NCBI RefSeq assembly: GCF_018141545.1
Contig: NZ_CP064357.1
Coordinates: forward strand, 620,001 to 684,000
Source of the DNA: Miltoncostaea oceani
Lineage (GTDB): Bacteria; Actinomycetota; Thermoleophilia; Miltoncostaeales; Miltoncostaeaceae
DNA: 64,000 bases
Direction of reading: 5' to 3'
Position 1 is the first letter of the stretch. Every line of letters starts with the position of its first letter. Below the pieces are notes generated by a model. It was not told the origin of the DNA and ran no database searches. It was given only the letters and a program-made list of their open reading frames with translations. Of the stretch, positions 18,337 to 27,836 are shown in pieces. The translations under genes were made by a program, and so were the position numbers.

Positions 18337-19932
18337 TCAGCTCACGCGCACCGTGGCCTGCTGGCGGAGGCCCGAGCGCCCACCGGGCTCCCGGCCGGTC
18401 GCGCGAATCACATAGGTCCCCGGGCGTGCCGGCAGCGGCACCCGGATGACGGACCGGCCCGCAGGGAGGGTGCGGACGACGGCCGGTCGAGCTGGCGTGC
18501 CCAGCACACTCAGCGCGACGCGTGTGCGGCGCCACAGCTGGAACCTCACGCCGACCGTGGTCCCCGCCCGCACCCGGCCCGGCGACGAGAGGCCCAGGGG
18601 GCCGAGATCGTCGACGCCGACGAGGGCAGGCTTCGTTCCTCGGGCCGGGGCAGCGACCGCGAGGAGCGCGGACCGCTCACCAGCGGCGAACCCGCGGCTG
18701 TCGCCGACGAGGATCGGGGTGCGGCGGACCCGCCCACCAGGGCGGTCCGCGAAGGCGATGAGGCCGGAGGACGAAGCGGCGTTCTCACCTGGGAAGATGC
18801 CCGCCACCCACGACCCGTCGGCGGCGAAACGAGGCTCCGCGGCACCCGCAGCGGGGAGGAGGGTCAGCGTCTCAAGAGTGTCGGAGGGCGGCCCGGACAG
18901 GGGCGGGACGGTCCGGAACAGCAGGGGCTCCGGGCCCACGTCGCTGTCGCCCTCCGCGCCGGGCCACGCGACGGCGATCGAGCCCCCGCCACTCACCGAC
19001 GCGGCCGGCGGCCGGACGCCCTCGCCGAGGTCCGTAGGCGGGTCCCATGTCGGCGCCCCCGGCAGCCGCCGGGCGACGAACGCGTGCCGTGTCGTGCCGC
19101 CCGGCGGGATCCCCGTCCAGCCGGCGACCAGGAGACCGTTCGCCGCAGCCGTCGCGGAGACGCGGACACCGAGAGGCACCGACGTCGGCACCCCCACCCG
19201 GGCCACTTCGACCGGCCCCTCCCAAGCGTCATGGATGCCCCCGCGACTCACGGCGCGGACGTGCCCGTCGGGTGTGGCGCTGACCGCGAGGGCGGCGCCA
19301 CCCGACGCCAAGGCAACGGCCCCGGGAGCGCCGCCCGGGGCATCCGGGGCCTGGAGCCAGGTGCTCGCCGTGCGCCGTGCACCGCGCAGGACCAGTCCGC
19401 CGGTACCGGGACCCGGGACCCCGTCCTCCACCCACAGGACATCGAGAAGACGGCCCCGGCTACCGGGGGTCAGGGCAAGGCGGATCGACGAGACCTCCGC
19501 GCCGGCGGCGGCCGGGGGCGAGAGGTCGCGCCACCGACCCGTCCAACCGCGCCGCACCTTCACCACCAGGCCGCTCGGCGCGGGGTACGCGACGAACGCG
19601 TCGCCGTTGGCGCCGAGGGCCGCCTCGACACCACTCCACGAACCGGACGATGAGACGGCGACAGGGGCGGCGAGAACGCCGCGGGCGCCGCGTCGCTGCC
19701 GCACCTGGAGCACGACGGGCTCCGTCGCGGACCTCCGTCGCGCGAGGACGACGAGGGCGTCCCCGGCATCCGTCACGGCGACGTCGGAGACCGCCGCCAC
19801 CTCGGGGTCACCACCCGACAGTGTCAGCACCGGACCCGTCGCGAGCGGCGCGCCCACCCCCGAGCCCGCCACGGCGAGCGCGGTCAACGCTACGAGCCCC
19901 ACCCCCGCCCCGCGCGCTCCCATGGCACCCAT
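18337..19932 (-). CDS. Secreted propeller-like repeat protein without a sigma partner
   Basis: About 531 aa. Signal peptide in residues 1-25 (ARGAGVGLVALTALAVAGSGVGAPLA). The body has the same repeat style as the sigma-linked proteins (DVAVTDAGDALVVLARRRSATEPVVLQV, LASGGAALAVSATPDGHVRAV, SGGGSIAVAWPGAEG). The C-terminal 90 residues are a separate beta domain ending GTYVIRATGREPGG. GAGGGAGG just before ATG 19932 fixes the start. It has no cytosolic head, so it is not an anti-sigma factor; it could be a soluble surface partner or a target of one of the neighbouring sigma regulons. Confidence 0.75.
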   Translation of the reverse strand: MGAMGARGAGVGLVALTALAVAGSGVGAPLATGPVLTLSGGDPEVAAVSDVAVTDAGDALVVLARRRSATEPVVLQVRQRRGARGVLAAPVAVSSSGSWSGVEAALGANGDAFVAYPAPSGLVVKVRRGWTGRWRDLSPPAAAGAEVSSIRLALTPGSRGRLLDVLWVEDGVPGPGTGGLVLRGARRTASTWLQAPDAPGGAPGAVALASGGAALAVSATPDGHVRAVSRGGIHDAWEGPVEVARVGVPTSVPLGVRVSATAAANGLLVAGWTGIPPGGTTRHAFVARRLPGAPTWDPPTDLGEGVRPPAASVSGGGSIAVAWPGAEGDSDVGPEPLLFRTVPPLSGPPSDTLETLTLLPAAGAAEPRFAADGSWVAGIFPGENAASSSGLIAFADRPGGRVRRTPILVGDSRGFAAGERSALLAVAAPARGTKPALVGVDDLGPLGLSSPGRVRAGTTVGVRFQLWRRTRVALSVLGTPARPAVVRTLPAGRSVIRVPLPARPGTYVIRATGREPGGRSGLRQQATVRVS

Positions 19933-20322
19933 GAGGCCTCCCTCGTCTATCCCTTCTCGAACGGTATCCCGAAGGGGGGATCGCGGTAGAGCAGAGAGGT
20001 CACGGCTGCGAACCTTCATAGATGGATGGTCGCGACCTCTCGCCTGACATGGGACGCGTAAGCCGCGCAGCTTCTGCCCGCTGCCGCGGCAGCGGCAATC
20101 CCACTACCGTCGCCACCAGGCCGCCCGCGCCTCGGCGCCTCGTGCACCACAAGTGCCGATGCCTCAGCGACCGGGTGGGGCGCTGCGACCGACCGATCGG
20201 CGACCCGTTCGGCCGGACGTGGCGAACCTCGCGCGATCGCGAGGGACGCAGATGCGTATGCGCGCCCGCTCGCCGGCGAATGAGCCGCAAGGTTTCGACC
20301 CCTCCGTGACACCTTCTCTTCG
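19933..20322. other. Divergent intergenic region
   Basis: 390 bases between the leftward propeller gene and the rightward sigma gene. No gene is supported; I see no clear hairpin or repeat. It must contain two divergent promoters. Confidence 0.45.
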
Positions 20323-20871
20323 ATGACCGTTCACGCGCCCCTCGATGTTCCCCCGGCGGCAGCCACCGTCGAGGAGTTGGCGGAGAGGGCGGGGGGCATC
20401 GCAATGTCGATCGCCATGGCCACTCTTCGCGACCCCGAGAAGGCCGCGGATGTGGCGCAGGATGTGGTCGTCGACGTGTTGCGTGGCCTCCCTCGACTGA
20501 AGGATCGACGGGCCTTCGACGCCTGGGTGCGCCGGATCGCGGTTCGACACCTCAGCCGAGCCCTTCGCCGGAGAACCGTCCGGCGAGCCCGGGAGGCCGA
20601 ACTCACCGAAGAAGTGGCGACGACCGGCGCCGACCACGAGGCAGTCCTCCTGAGGCTGAGCGTCGCCCGCGCGCTGGCAAAGCTCCCGCCGCGCCAGCAG
20701 CTCGCCGTGATCCTCCGCTACCTCCACGACCTCAGCGATGCCGACGTCGCGACGGCCCTCGGCTGTCGAACCGGCACCGCCGCGTCGTTGCTGTCGAGAG
20801 CGCGATCAACCCTCCGTGAAGACGCCGAACTCCGGCGACTCATGGGACCAGACTGGAAGGATTGGACATGA
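20323..20871 (+). CDS. ECF RNA polymerase sigma factor
   Basis: 182 aa, somewhat different in type from the other five. Region 2 reads MSIAMATLRDPEKAADVAQDVVVDVLRGLPRLKDRRAFDAWVRRIAVRHLSRALRRR. Region 4 reads LAKLPPRQQLAVILRYLHDLSDADVATALGCRTGTAASLLSRARSTLRED. It ends in ACATGA, the ATG of the next gene overlapping its stop, so the two are coupled. Confidence 0.9.
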   Translation: MTVHAPLDVPPAAATVEELAERAGGIAMSIAMATLRDPEKAADVAQDVVVDVLRGLPRLKDRRAFDAWVRRIAVRHLSRALRRRTVRRAREAELTEEVATTGADHEAVLLRLSVARALAKLPPRQQLAVILRYLHDLSDADVATALGCRTGTAASLLSRARSTLREDAELRRLMGPDWKDWT

Positions 20872-21623
20872 AGGCGCTCGAGGAGGCGATCCGCGAGACG
20901 CTCGATCCGATGCGTGATCTGCACCTTGACGATCGGCGCCTGCGAGATGCCCATCAGCGCGCCCGAGCGCAGGGAGCCAGCCAGCCTGGATGGCACCGAG
21001 CGGTCGGGGTTGCTGCAGCGGCGGGCGGCGCCGTCGCGCTGGCCGTCGTCCTCACGCTCTTGATAATCGCGACCCCTTCGGAACCGACCGGGCCGGCGGA
21101 ACAGGGGGCGTCTGTCGCCCCCGCGATCCCGGCGTATCCCGACACCAGCGCAGGGCGACGAGGTGTGACCGAGCTCCTGGCGCGCGCGGCGGGCCCAAAC
21201 CCCGAGCGCCGAGTCCGGCCCGCAAGCATCGCGGCGGTGTACTCCCACGACACGCGGCACGGCCGATACACCGTCTGGACCGCACGCGTCCGAGACCCGC
21301 GTATTGGGGCGGTGGTCTTCTCCTCACCGCGCCTGGGCTCTTGGCCGGTCCTCCGCCGCGACCTCGCCACAACCCCCGGCGATGGGCTACGAGTCGCCCT
21401 TCAAGTCCGTTCACCAGCCGCGCGGGCGAGCGAGATCTATGGCTCGGTCGCGCCGACGGTAACCCGCGTCGTGGCCGTGCTCCGCAACGGTGACCGGACC
21501 GAAGCCCTCACCGGCGGCGGCTGGTTCATCCTCAGCGTCGACACCGGACACCCCGCGCCGACCCGCCTCCTCGCGTTCGACGCCTCCGGCTCCCGCGTCG
21601 GGGAGATCATCCCGCTCCGCTGA
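20868..21623 (+). CDS. Membrane protein coupled to ECF sigma (probable anti-sigma)
   Basis: About 251 aa, ATG at 20868 overlapping the sigma stop. Cytosolic head of about 45 residues (KALEEAIRETLDPMRDLHLDDRRLRDAHQRARAQG), a transmembrane helix (AVALAVVLTLLIIATP), and a C-terminal domain of about 180 residues with beta-strand patterns. It is much shorter than the propeller-bearing partners, so it is the simplest version of the module in this window. Role as anti-sigma factor is inferred from coupling and topology. Confidence 0.75.
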   Translation: MKALEEAIRETLDPMRDLHLDDRRLRDAHQRARAQGASQPGWHRAVGVAAAAGGAVALAVVLTLLIIATPSEPTGPAEQGASVAPAIPAYPDTSAGRRGVTELLARAAGPNPERRVRPASIAAVYSHDTRHGRYTVWTARVRDPRIGAVVFSSPRLGSWPVLRRDLATTPGDGLRVALQVRSPAARASEIYGSVAPTVTRVVAVLRNGDRTEALTGGGWFILSVDTGHPAPTRLLAFDASGSRVGEIIPLR

Positions 21624-21988
21624 TCGAGCACGGCAAGGATTCGGCTTTGCGGATGGATGGATCTTGGTGCCGGGACCTCGTGCGGAAGGGGTCCCAGGGC
21701 GCACCATCCCGAGAAACAGCCGGATCGAGGATCTGGCAGGGCTCGAGGGTGGAGGGGCAGGTGACCGCCTCCAGGAGAACCACCAGCCCCTCCTGATTTG
21801 CCTCAGCAATCAGCTACCCGGCCTCAGCAGGCGTCCAGTCCGGTGCCGCGGCGAAGCCGGTGGGCAGGATCCCGCTCGGGAGCCGGGGGGCAGTGCGAGT
21901 GACGACGATGGTCAGAAGTTGGCCCCGGATGGATCGGCGTAGCTAGGTTCGCGGGGGTGTGGCACCGCCGAAGCGGGAGGGTGGCGAA
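21624..21988. other. Intergenic, nothing recognised
   Basis: About 365 bases without a supportable gene. It ends in GGGAGGG, the Shine-Dalgarno of the next gene. Confidence 0.45.
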
Positions 21989-23440
21989 GTGAGTGGCGAT
22001 GACTGGTTCCGGACGTCCCGGTGGGATGCGTCCGAACGTGAACTCTTCGCGGCGCGGCTGGCGCGGGCGCGTCCCGAGAGCCGCGCCCAGTACATCCGCC
22101 TGAAGGCCGAGGCGCTTCTTGAGGGGAGCGACGACGAAGTGCGGGCCGAGGGGGCCCGCCTCATGCGCCTCGTCGTTTCCGACCACCCTGACGATCGCCT
22201 GGAGGTGACCGCAGCCCACACCGCCCTCGGCCGCTACCACGAGGAGATCGGACACGCTGCCGAGGCGGCGGCCGCCTACCGCGCCGCCCTCCGGGAGGAG
22301 GGTGAGAACATCACATCAGGCTCTGACGTGCTCCTCGCCGAGCTGATCCTCCGTGAAGCCATGGCCGGCCACTACGCGGAAGCGAAGACCCTCCTCGACC
22401 TGGTCCTCGCAAGAGATCCGATCTTCCGCACGGAGCAGTTCCGGTACGCCGTCGCGCGGGCTCGACTCGCCGACCGGTGCGGCCGCCCCGACGAAGCGGC
22501 CGCCTTCGCCCTCGGTGCACTCGGCTTGCTCTCAGGCAACCGTGGCGTGTCGCCACGCCACCCCGACGTCGGAGTGATCATGGCGGATGACGCGACCGGC
22601 GCAGAGTTGGTGACGCTCGCCGACCGCGGCGCCGCCGCCGCCGTCTCCGACCTCGTCGACGCCCACCGCGACAGCACGGGGGCCGTGGCGTGGGACTGGC
22701 CCCTCATCCGTCGCCTGCTGAACGAACCCGACGACCCCGAAGAGCAATGGCGTCGGGAGTTCGAGGCGGCGAGCGCCGACCTCGTCGAGGAACTGCGCGC
22801 CGCCGGGTTCGATGTCACGGATCTCTCGGAGTGGTCTCGGCGGAGGCTGCCGTCCATGGCAGCGGTCCGTGCCGCAGTGCCGATCCTGGTTCGGGCCGTC
22901 GGCCGCACCGACCACCCTGGTGTTCTAGTCGCGATCGTGACGGCACTGACGGACCCACGTGTCCGCGCGACCTCGATCGCGACGGCGCCGATCATCGACC
23001 TCTTTCGACGGGTCACGGACCGTGGTGGCGCCGGGGACGACGGCCTCGCCGACCTCACCGCCCGGGCTCTGGCGATCCTCGCCCGCGACGAGCACCTCGA
23101 GGACGTCGCCGACCTCGTACGGGACCCGCAGCGGGGGCGTCACCGACTCTGGCTGTTCGAGGCCGTCGGCCGCATGAAGAGACCCGAAGCGGTCGAACTG
23201 TGTCTGGAGATGCTGGGCGACGACGAGATCCGCCCATGGGCGGTGCGCCCATGGGCGATTCGGGCGTTGGGTGATCTCCGCTCGGAGCGTGCCCGACCCG
23301 CGCTCGCCGAGATCGCCTCGCGTCCCCGACCACGGACCCGGAATGACAAGGCCGAGGCGGAGCGGACCGTGATCGACCTCGCCCGGCGCGCCATCGAGAA
23401 GCTGGACGCGGCACGGGCACGCCGAGACGACGCCCCCTGA
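21989..23440 (+). CDS. TPR/HEAT-like helical repeat protein
   Basis: 483 aa starting at GTG 21989 (GGGAGGG 8 bases upstream; the start then reads SGDDWFRTSRWDASERELF). Residues about 1-190 form TPR-like pairs (AHTALGRYHEEIGHAAEAAAAYRAAL, REAMAGHYAEAKTLLDLVLARDP). Residues about 280-470 are HEAT/Armadillo-like (AAVPILVRAVGRTDHPGVLVAIVTALTDPR, RHRLWLFEAVGRMKRPEAVELCLEML). It has no signal peptide and no transmembrane segment. Such proteins are interaction platforms; the DDWFR start motif is one I associate with uncharacterised bacterial TPR proteins. Confidence 0.8.
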   Translation: MSGDDWFRTSRWDASERELFAARLARARPESRAQYIRLKAEALLEGSDDEVRAEGARLMRLVVSDHPDDRLEVTAAHTALGRYHEEIGHAAEAAAAYRAALREEGENITSGSDVLLAELILREAMAGHYAEAKTLLDLVLARDPIFRTEQFRYAVARARLADRCGRPDEAAAFALGALGLLSGNRGVSPRHPDVGVIMADDATGAELVTLADRGAAAAVSDLVDAHRDSTGAVAWDWPLIRRLLNEPDDPEEQWRREFEAASADLVEELRAAGFDVTDLSEWSRRRLPSMAAVRAAVPILVRAVGRTDHPGVLVAIVTALTDPRVRATSIATAPIIDLFRRVTDRGGAGDDGLADLTARALAILARDEHLEDVADLVRDPQRGRHRLWLFEAVGRMKRPEAVELCLEMLGDDEIRPWAVRPWAIRALGDLRSERARPALAEIASRPRPRTRNDKAEAERTVIDLARRAIEKLDAARARRDDAP

Positions 23441-23492
23441 CCGTCCGGACACGCGGAGAGGCCGGCGGCGGAGCAGGCTGGTCAGCCCCCGA

Positions 23493-23498
23493 TATGGT
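23493..23498 (+). promoter_or_regulatory. TATGGT -10 box for a likely leaderless gene
   Basis: TATGGT sits six bases before ATG 23505, the spacing expected when transcription starts at the A of the start codon. No Shine-Dalgarno precedes that ATG. The same hexamer precedes the tRNA-operon leader ORF at 51779. Confidence 0.55.
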
Positions 23499-23504
23499 CG
23501 CTCG

Positions 23505-24065
23505 ATGCGCCTAACGCTCGGCGGTCTCTGGTGGAGGTGGCGGCACGGTCGCCGCGTGCAGTCGGACGGCGGCAGCGGCCTCGTCTATGAGGGCTACGAG
23601 CACGTGCGTCTGGACGGCTACCGGTTCATCATCCTCAAGTGGTTCCGGCTGCCGGACTCCGTGACGACGCCGGCTCACGCCCTCGAGTTACTGCTGCGCG
23701 ACGCCCACTACCGCGACGACTACGACACCCCGGACTCCCAGGACTGGGACACCCGCACCCGGCACGGCCCGTTCAGGGTCGACGCGATCACAGTCCAAAG
23801 CTTCGAACCGGTGAGCGCCGCAGCAGCGTCGCGGGCCCTCCAGGATCTGGCCGACCTCCACGGCGGGCCGTCGCCGGAGGTCGCCGAACGACTGGAGGAC
23901 CGCGTCCTCCGCGTCGTCGCCGATGCCCCGTCGCACTGGCGGTTGCGGGACCCTGGGCCCGCCGGCCGACACGACTTCAGTCACATCCTCAACGACTTCG
24001 TGGAAATCGTCACAGTTGATCTCGACGAGCGCGTGCTGGTCCTCGTGGTGGGAGCGGAGGACTGA
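23505..24065 (+). CDS. Hypothetical protein
   Basis: 186 aa, no signal peptide or membrane segment. It opens with a short basic/Trp-rich stretch (LGGLWWRWRHGRRV) and then a mixed alpha/beta fold (GYEHVRLDGYRFIILKWFRLPDSV, FSHILNDFVEIVTVDLDERVLVLVVGAED). Amino-acid composition and codon use look like a true gene. Size and acidic C-terminus recall immunity-type or SMI1-like small proteins, but I see no diagnostic motif. Probably translated from a leaderless mRNA. Confidence 0.65.
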   Translation: MRLTLGGLWWRWRHGRRVQSDGGSGLVYEGYEHVRLDGYRFIILKWFRLPDSVTTPAHALELLLRDAHYRDDYDTPDSQDWDTRTRHGPFRVDAITVQSFEPVSAAAASRALQDLADLHGGPSPEVAERLEDRVLRVVADAPSHWRLRDPGPAGRHDFSHILNDFVEIVTVDLDERVLVLVVGAED

Positions 24066-24153
24066 CCCCTCCGCCTGCCGGCGCCAACCCACCACGGTCG
24101 ATCCCGACCCCGACGGACCGCGGACGCCCGGGCATGGACGGAGGTTCAATCTA

Positions 24154-24750
24154 ATGGGGCAGACTCATCGGGTGGAGATGGCCCCGCTTCACCCTTCATT
24201 CCCGCAGGCGCTTCGCGCGCTCTGGCAGTGCGGGTACATCCGCTCGGACGGCCTCCCTGACGTCGGCGTGGCGCTCCTCACCGCCGGCTACGACACCCCA
24301 GAGCCCCTGGATCTCGTGACCCTGTATCGCGAACCGGCCGCTACCAATGCTGCTGAGAGAGCCGCTCAGAAGGCGTTCACCTCGCTCGGTGCACCCCCTA
24401 CCGGGGAGACGGATGCGGTGAGCGCCGTGGTGGCCGTGGTCGCCGGCGGAGTCGCCGCGGGCACGGCCACGCCATCGGACGGGCTCCGACACCTCGAGCG
24501 ACTCTGGCGCCGACTCGACTACCCGAATGAACCCGCGGAACCCGTCGACCTCGCCGTCATGGCGGACGAATGGAGCGAGGATCGGGCGCCGTGTTCCCAC
24601 ATCGCTACCCGGGCGGAGATCGAGATTCTTGCCCCCGCCGCCTGCGAGCGGCTCCTTTTGAAGTTGAACTACCTCGGGTGGATTCCCGACCCGGTAGCCC
24701 TCGACGCGTTGTCAACGGTCCCCGCCGAGTTCGAATTTCGAGTGCAGTAG
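24154..24750 (+). CDS. Hypothetical protein
   Basis: 198 aa, ATG 24154 with GGAGG 9 bases upstream. Apparently cytosolic and mainly helical, with a mid-protein Ala/Val/Gly helix (AVSAVVAVVAGGVAAGTA). The region ERLWRRLDYPNEPAEPVDLAVMADEW is acidic and aromatic. No family recognised. It lies between two other small genes on the same strand with short gaps (88 and 49 bases), so the three may share a transcript. Confidence 0.65.
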   Translation: MGQTHRVEMAPLHPSFPQALRALWQCGYIRSDGLPDVGVALLTAGYDTPEPLDLVTLYREPAATNAAERAAQKAFTSLGAPPTGETDAVSAVVAVVAGGVAAGTATPSDGLRHLERLWRRLDYPNEPAEPVDLAVMADEWSEDRAPCSHIATRAEIEILAPAACERLLLKLNYLGWIPDPVALDALSTVPAEFEFRVQ

Positions 24751-24799
24751 TGGAGCCAGGACACAGACAACCCGACATGCGCTCCCCTGCAGGCACGGC

Positions 24800-25156
24800 G
24801 TGACGGTCTGGGCGTGGGTCGCGGGCTTCATCGCGAGCGTGGCGGGGGCGTGGGTCGGCGCCGGCCCACTCGACTCGAACGGGACTGCGGCGGTGATCGG
24901 TATCGGCGTCGCCCTCATCTGGACGTGCTTCTACTGGTTTCGCCTCGACCGGACCGAGTGGCCTGATCTCAGTCTCGGTCAGTCAATCGCCCTCGCGATG
25001 GCGGTGGTACCGGTCGGCATTGCACTGTCCTTCGCGCTCGGGATCGCGGACGACCATAAGCTCTGGTTCTGCCTGAGCGTCGCGGGAGCAGTAGAGCTCC
25101 TCGGGGTACCGACGACCCGTTTCAGGGTCGATCAGCCCGGGCGCGACTGGGACTAG
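24800..25156 (+). CDS. Four-segment small membrane protein
   Basis: 118 aa from GTG 24800. Hydrophobic segments: VWAWVAGFIASVAGAWVGAG, TAAVIGIGVALIWTCFYWF, SIALAMAVVPVGIALSFALGI and LWFCLSVAGAVELLGV. A short basic tail follows. No Shine-Dalgarno of note. Function unknown. Confidence 0.6.
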   Translation: MTVWAWVAGFIASVAGAWVGAGPLDSNGTAAVIGIGVALIWTCFYWFRLDRTEWPDLSLGQSIALAMAVVPVGIALSFALGIADDHKLWFCLSVAGAVELLGVPTTRFRVDQPGRDWD

Positions 25157-25326
25157 CCAGAGCGAGGCACCGCGATCGACGGCTCGCCCGAGGCGCTCTC
25201 AGTGCTGGGGATGCGCAGGTCGAATGCAAGGGCGCGTACCGCCGCGCCTGTCGGGCACGAGGAGAGGCTTGTTTCACCCGGCGCCTGCTCGGCTAGAACC
25301 ACTCACCTTTGGCGCCTTCGCTGGTT

Positions 25327-25356
25327 GGTCGTGACCAAGGGGGCTAGCCCCTGGTC
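25327..25356. promoter_or_regulatory. Palindromes upstream of an ECF sigma gene
   Basis: GGTC-GT-GACC (25327-25336) runs into a larger near-palindrome GACCA..GGGGCTAGCCCC..TGGTC whose 12-base core (25340-25351) is perfect. It lies about 90 bases before the sigma start and could be an operator or a terminator for the preceding genes. Confidence 0.4.
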
Positions 25357-25446
25357 GCCACGCCGGTGCTCTCCGCAGGGCCCATCCGCGTCACATCGAT
25401 CCGATTCAGCAGCGCGGGAGTGTGGGGCCCCCCACTCGCGTACTAG

Positions 25447-25977
25447 ATGCCAGAGATGCCGCACCGCAGCGATAGAGAGTTGGTTGACGCGATCCGAGCG
25501 GGATCGGGCGATGCCGCGGACGTTCTGTTCGCACGGCACTTCCGGGGAGCCTGGCGCGCCGCTTACGCGGTCCTCGGCCGCCGGGACGCCGCGGACGACG
25601 CCGCTCAACAGGCGGTCGAGAGGGCGATCCGCGCCTTGGACACCTTCCGCACCGATGGGTCGTTCGGCGCGTGGATCCGGCGCATCGCGATCAACCAGGC
25701 CATCGACATGGTGCGCCGGGTACCGCGCGAGGACGCACTCCCGGACACGCTGACGAGCCCCGACCTCTACCGGGAGGTCGATGAGCGTGACGCGCTCGTC
25801 GAGGCCGTCGCACGTCTCGACGACGACCGGCGCGTCGCGGTGTCCCTGCGGTACTGGCTCGACATGACGCCGAGCGAGATCGCGGAGGCCCTCGACGTGC
25901 CTGAGGGGACCGTGTCATCGCGGCTGTCCCGGGCCCTCGCGGAACTCCGGGATCACATGGGGGTGACGGAGCGATGA
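25447..25977 (+). CDS. ECF RNA polymerase sigma factor
   Basis: 176 aa. Region 2: FARHFRGAWRAAYAVLGRRDAADDAAQQAVERAIRALDTFRTDGSFGAWIRRIAINQAIDMVRR. Region 4: LDDDRRVAVSLRYWLDMTPSEIAEALDVPEGTVSSRLSRALAELRDHM. An in-frame ATG three codons later (25456) is an alternative start. The stop overlaps the next ATG (ATGA). Confidence 0.9.
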   Translation: MPEMPHRSDRELVDAIRAGSGDAADVLFARHFRGAWRAAYAVLGRRDAADDAAQQAVERAIRALDTFRTDGSFGAWIRRIAINQAIDMVRRVPREDALPDTLTSPDLYREVDERDALVEAVARLDDDRRVAVSLRYWLDMTPSEIAEALDVPEGTVSSRLSRALAELRDHMGVTER

Positions 25978-27626
25978 GCGACCTCGACGCACGCCTCCGC
26001 GCGATCGCGCAGCGGCTGCCCGAACCCGACGCCGACGCCACCGACGCGGCACGCGCCGCGATGCACGCCGAAAGGCGGCAGGCGCCGTGGGTGTCCCGCC
26101 CGAGCCCGCGTCGGTCCGCGTGGCGGCGCTCCCGACCCTTCCTGTTGGCCGCGGCGATCGCGGTAGCGGTCGCGGGTGGGGCGCTCGCGGCAAGCGGTTG
26201 GAGCGTCCGCGACCTCCCGCCCTTCGGCAGCGGCGACCAGGACGCATACGTGCTGCCCGCGACCGACATCCTGCCGGGCGGGTACGCGCGCACCCGCCCA
26301 CCCCGCTACTCCGAGTTGCCCGAGCGTCCCTCCCTGCTGTTCCCTGCCGGGACGAGCTACACCGAGGCCCTCACCGCGTACAGCGCGGCCCGCGCCCAAG
26401 GTGAGGTCCTGCCCAAGGGGGTGGCGTTGGACGACCCCTTGCCCGCCGGCAAGGTGGTGATGGTCCGCGACGACGGAAAGCTCGCCCTTGATCCGGCCGC
26501 ACCCTTCGGCTGGTCAACCGTCAGCGGCCTGGTCAACACCCTGCCCTTCCGTTTCGACGGGAACCCCATCGCCATCGCCCGATGCCAGTTGCTGCTCGGC
26601 GCCGACGACCCCGAGTCGCCAGCCTGCGACGGCCCGGGCCGTAGGACCTATGTGCGCGAGGGGGTCGCCGGACGTTGGCTCCCATCGGGTAACGAGGAGG
26701 ACATCGCCGACCCGCTCCTCCCCGCCAGCACCGAGTTGTCGGTCCTCAGCGACCCGACGCTTCCGACGGTTCCCCTCGACGAGGTGATCTGGGCGACCCC
26801 TGTCGCCCACGGAGACCCTCAACCGACGCGCGCTGTGCTGGCACTCGAGACGGACGACGTCCGCCTCGTCGTCGTGACCTTCCCGGGGGACCGCCTGTGC
26901 TTCGTTGAGATAGAGCGCCTGATTGGCGGCTCCCAGTGCGGTGCCGGCAGCACGTTCTTGTCCCGCGGCGCCAGGCTCATGGGTGGCCGGCGCAGGGGCG
27001 GCCCGATCCGGGTCAGCGGCTTGGTAGGCGACGGGATCACCGCGGTGCGCGCCGACGACGGACGAATCGTGCCGGTCACCAACAACGTCTTCACCCTCTC
27101 CCCCGCCGACGACGTCCGCCGACTCACCTTCACCGGCCCCGTCGGCACGTTCTCGCTGCCCTTCAACACCCACGCCGACGCGCCTAAACAGTTCACGCCC
27201 GACCGCACACGCGAACGCCAACTCATCGGCGTCGACCTGCGCGGCGGCGGCCGCGCATCGATCCGCGTCGCACCGAACATCGGTGGCGGCCAGTGCGATT
27301 GGGTCTACGTCAACGGCGACGTCAGGAGCAAGAGCTGCTCCCGGCCCGGGGACCCGCCCCTCGGCTACGACGTCGTCACCGGCGGCTTCATCCGGCGGAT
27401 CGATCGAGTAGCGAACCTGTTCCAGGGGCGGTTCGCCCCGCAGGTCGCCAGCGTCGAGATCGCCTACGCCGACGGAGACACGACGCGCCTCACCCCGGTC
27501 GAGGGCCACGTCCTCTACGAGGTCCCGGCGCGGCACATGACGCCGAGGCGACGGGCCACGACGATCACCACCTACGACCGCGCCGGAGTGGCCCTCGCCG
27601 AAACTGACGTCCCCTACCGGGGATGA
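25974..27626 (+). CDS. Membrane protein coupled to ECF sigma (probable anti-sigma)
   Basis: 550 aa. Head SDLDARLRAIAQRLPEPDADATDAARAAMHAERR (cytosolic), transmembrane helix at about 48-68 (FLLAAAIAVAVAGGALAASGW), then a 480-residue extracellular part. Unlike its neighbours this part lacks obvious propeller repeats; instead it has longer beta-rich segments with Cys residues (CQLLLGADDPESPACDGPG; GGGQCDWVYVNGDVRSKSCSRPG). The same head with a different sensor domain indicates domain swapping within the family. Inferred role: signal-controlled inhibitor of the upstream sigma factor. Confidence 0.75.
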   Translation: MSDLDARLRAIAQRLPEPDADATDAARAAMHAERRQAPWVSRPSPRRSAWRRSRPFLLAAAIAVAVAGGALAASGWSVRDLPPFGSGDQDAYVLPATDILPGGYARTRPPRYSELPERPSLLFPAGTSYTEALTAYSAARAQGEVLPKGVALDDPLPAGKVVMVRDDGKLALDPAAPFGWSTVSGLVNTLPFRFDGNPIAIARCQLLLGADDPESPACDGPGRRTYVREGVAGRWLPSGNEEDIADPLLPASTELSVLSDPTLPTVPLDEVIWATPVAHGDPQPTRAVLALETDDVRLVVVTFPGDRLCFVEIERLIGGSQCGAGSTFLSRGARLMGGRRRGGPIRVSGLVGDGITAVRADDGRIVPVTNNVFTLSPADDVRRLTFTGPVGTFSLPFNTHADAPKQFTPDRTRERQLIGVDLRGGGRASIRVAPNIGGGQCDWVYVNGDVRSKSCSRPGDPPLGYDVVTGGFIRRIDRVANLFQGRFAPQVASVEIAYADGDTTRLTPVEGHVLYEVPARHMTPRRRATTITTYDRAGVALAETDVPYRG

Positions 27627-27731
27627 CCTCGGACTATGGGACCCCTCCCCCTCATGCGCCCAGGTCCCGTCAGCCGCAGCCGAGTCTCTGGCGGTGTCGA
27701 GCACTGATCGCCGCACGCGCTCAAGGGGCCG

Positions 27732-27836
27732 CTACCGGCAACCCTCGCAGCTCGCTCCCGTAAGCCACGCGACCACCATCAGGACCACCAAGACCAGTAC
27801 CGCGATGGCGATGATTGACCTCCCCCGGCCTCCCAT
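27732..27836 (-). CDS. 34-residue single-pass membrane peptide
   Basis: A short ORF too small for usual gene finding. It has a basic N-terminus (GGRGRS), an 18-residue hydrophobic helix (IIAIAVLVLVVLMVVAWL) and a C-terminal CEGC pair. AAGG lies about 7 bases before its ATG. The helix is ideal for a membrane peptide and is flanked by charge in the positive-inside sense. No partner is evident. It is the only likely gene in the 27627-27925 gap. Confidence 0.5.
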   Translation of the reverse strand: MGGRGRSIIAIAVLVLVVLMVVAWLTGASCEGCR

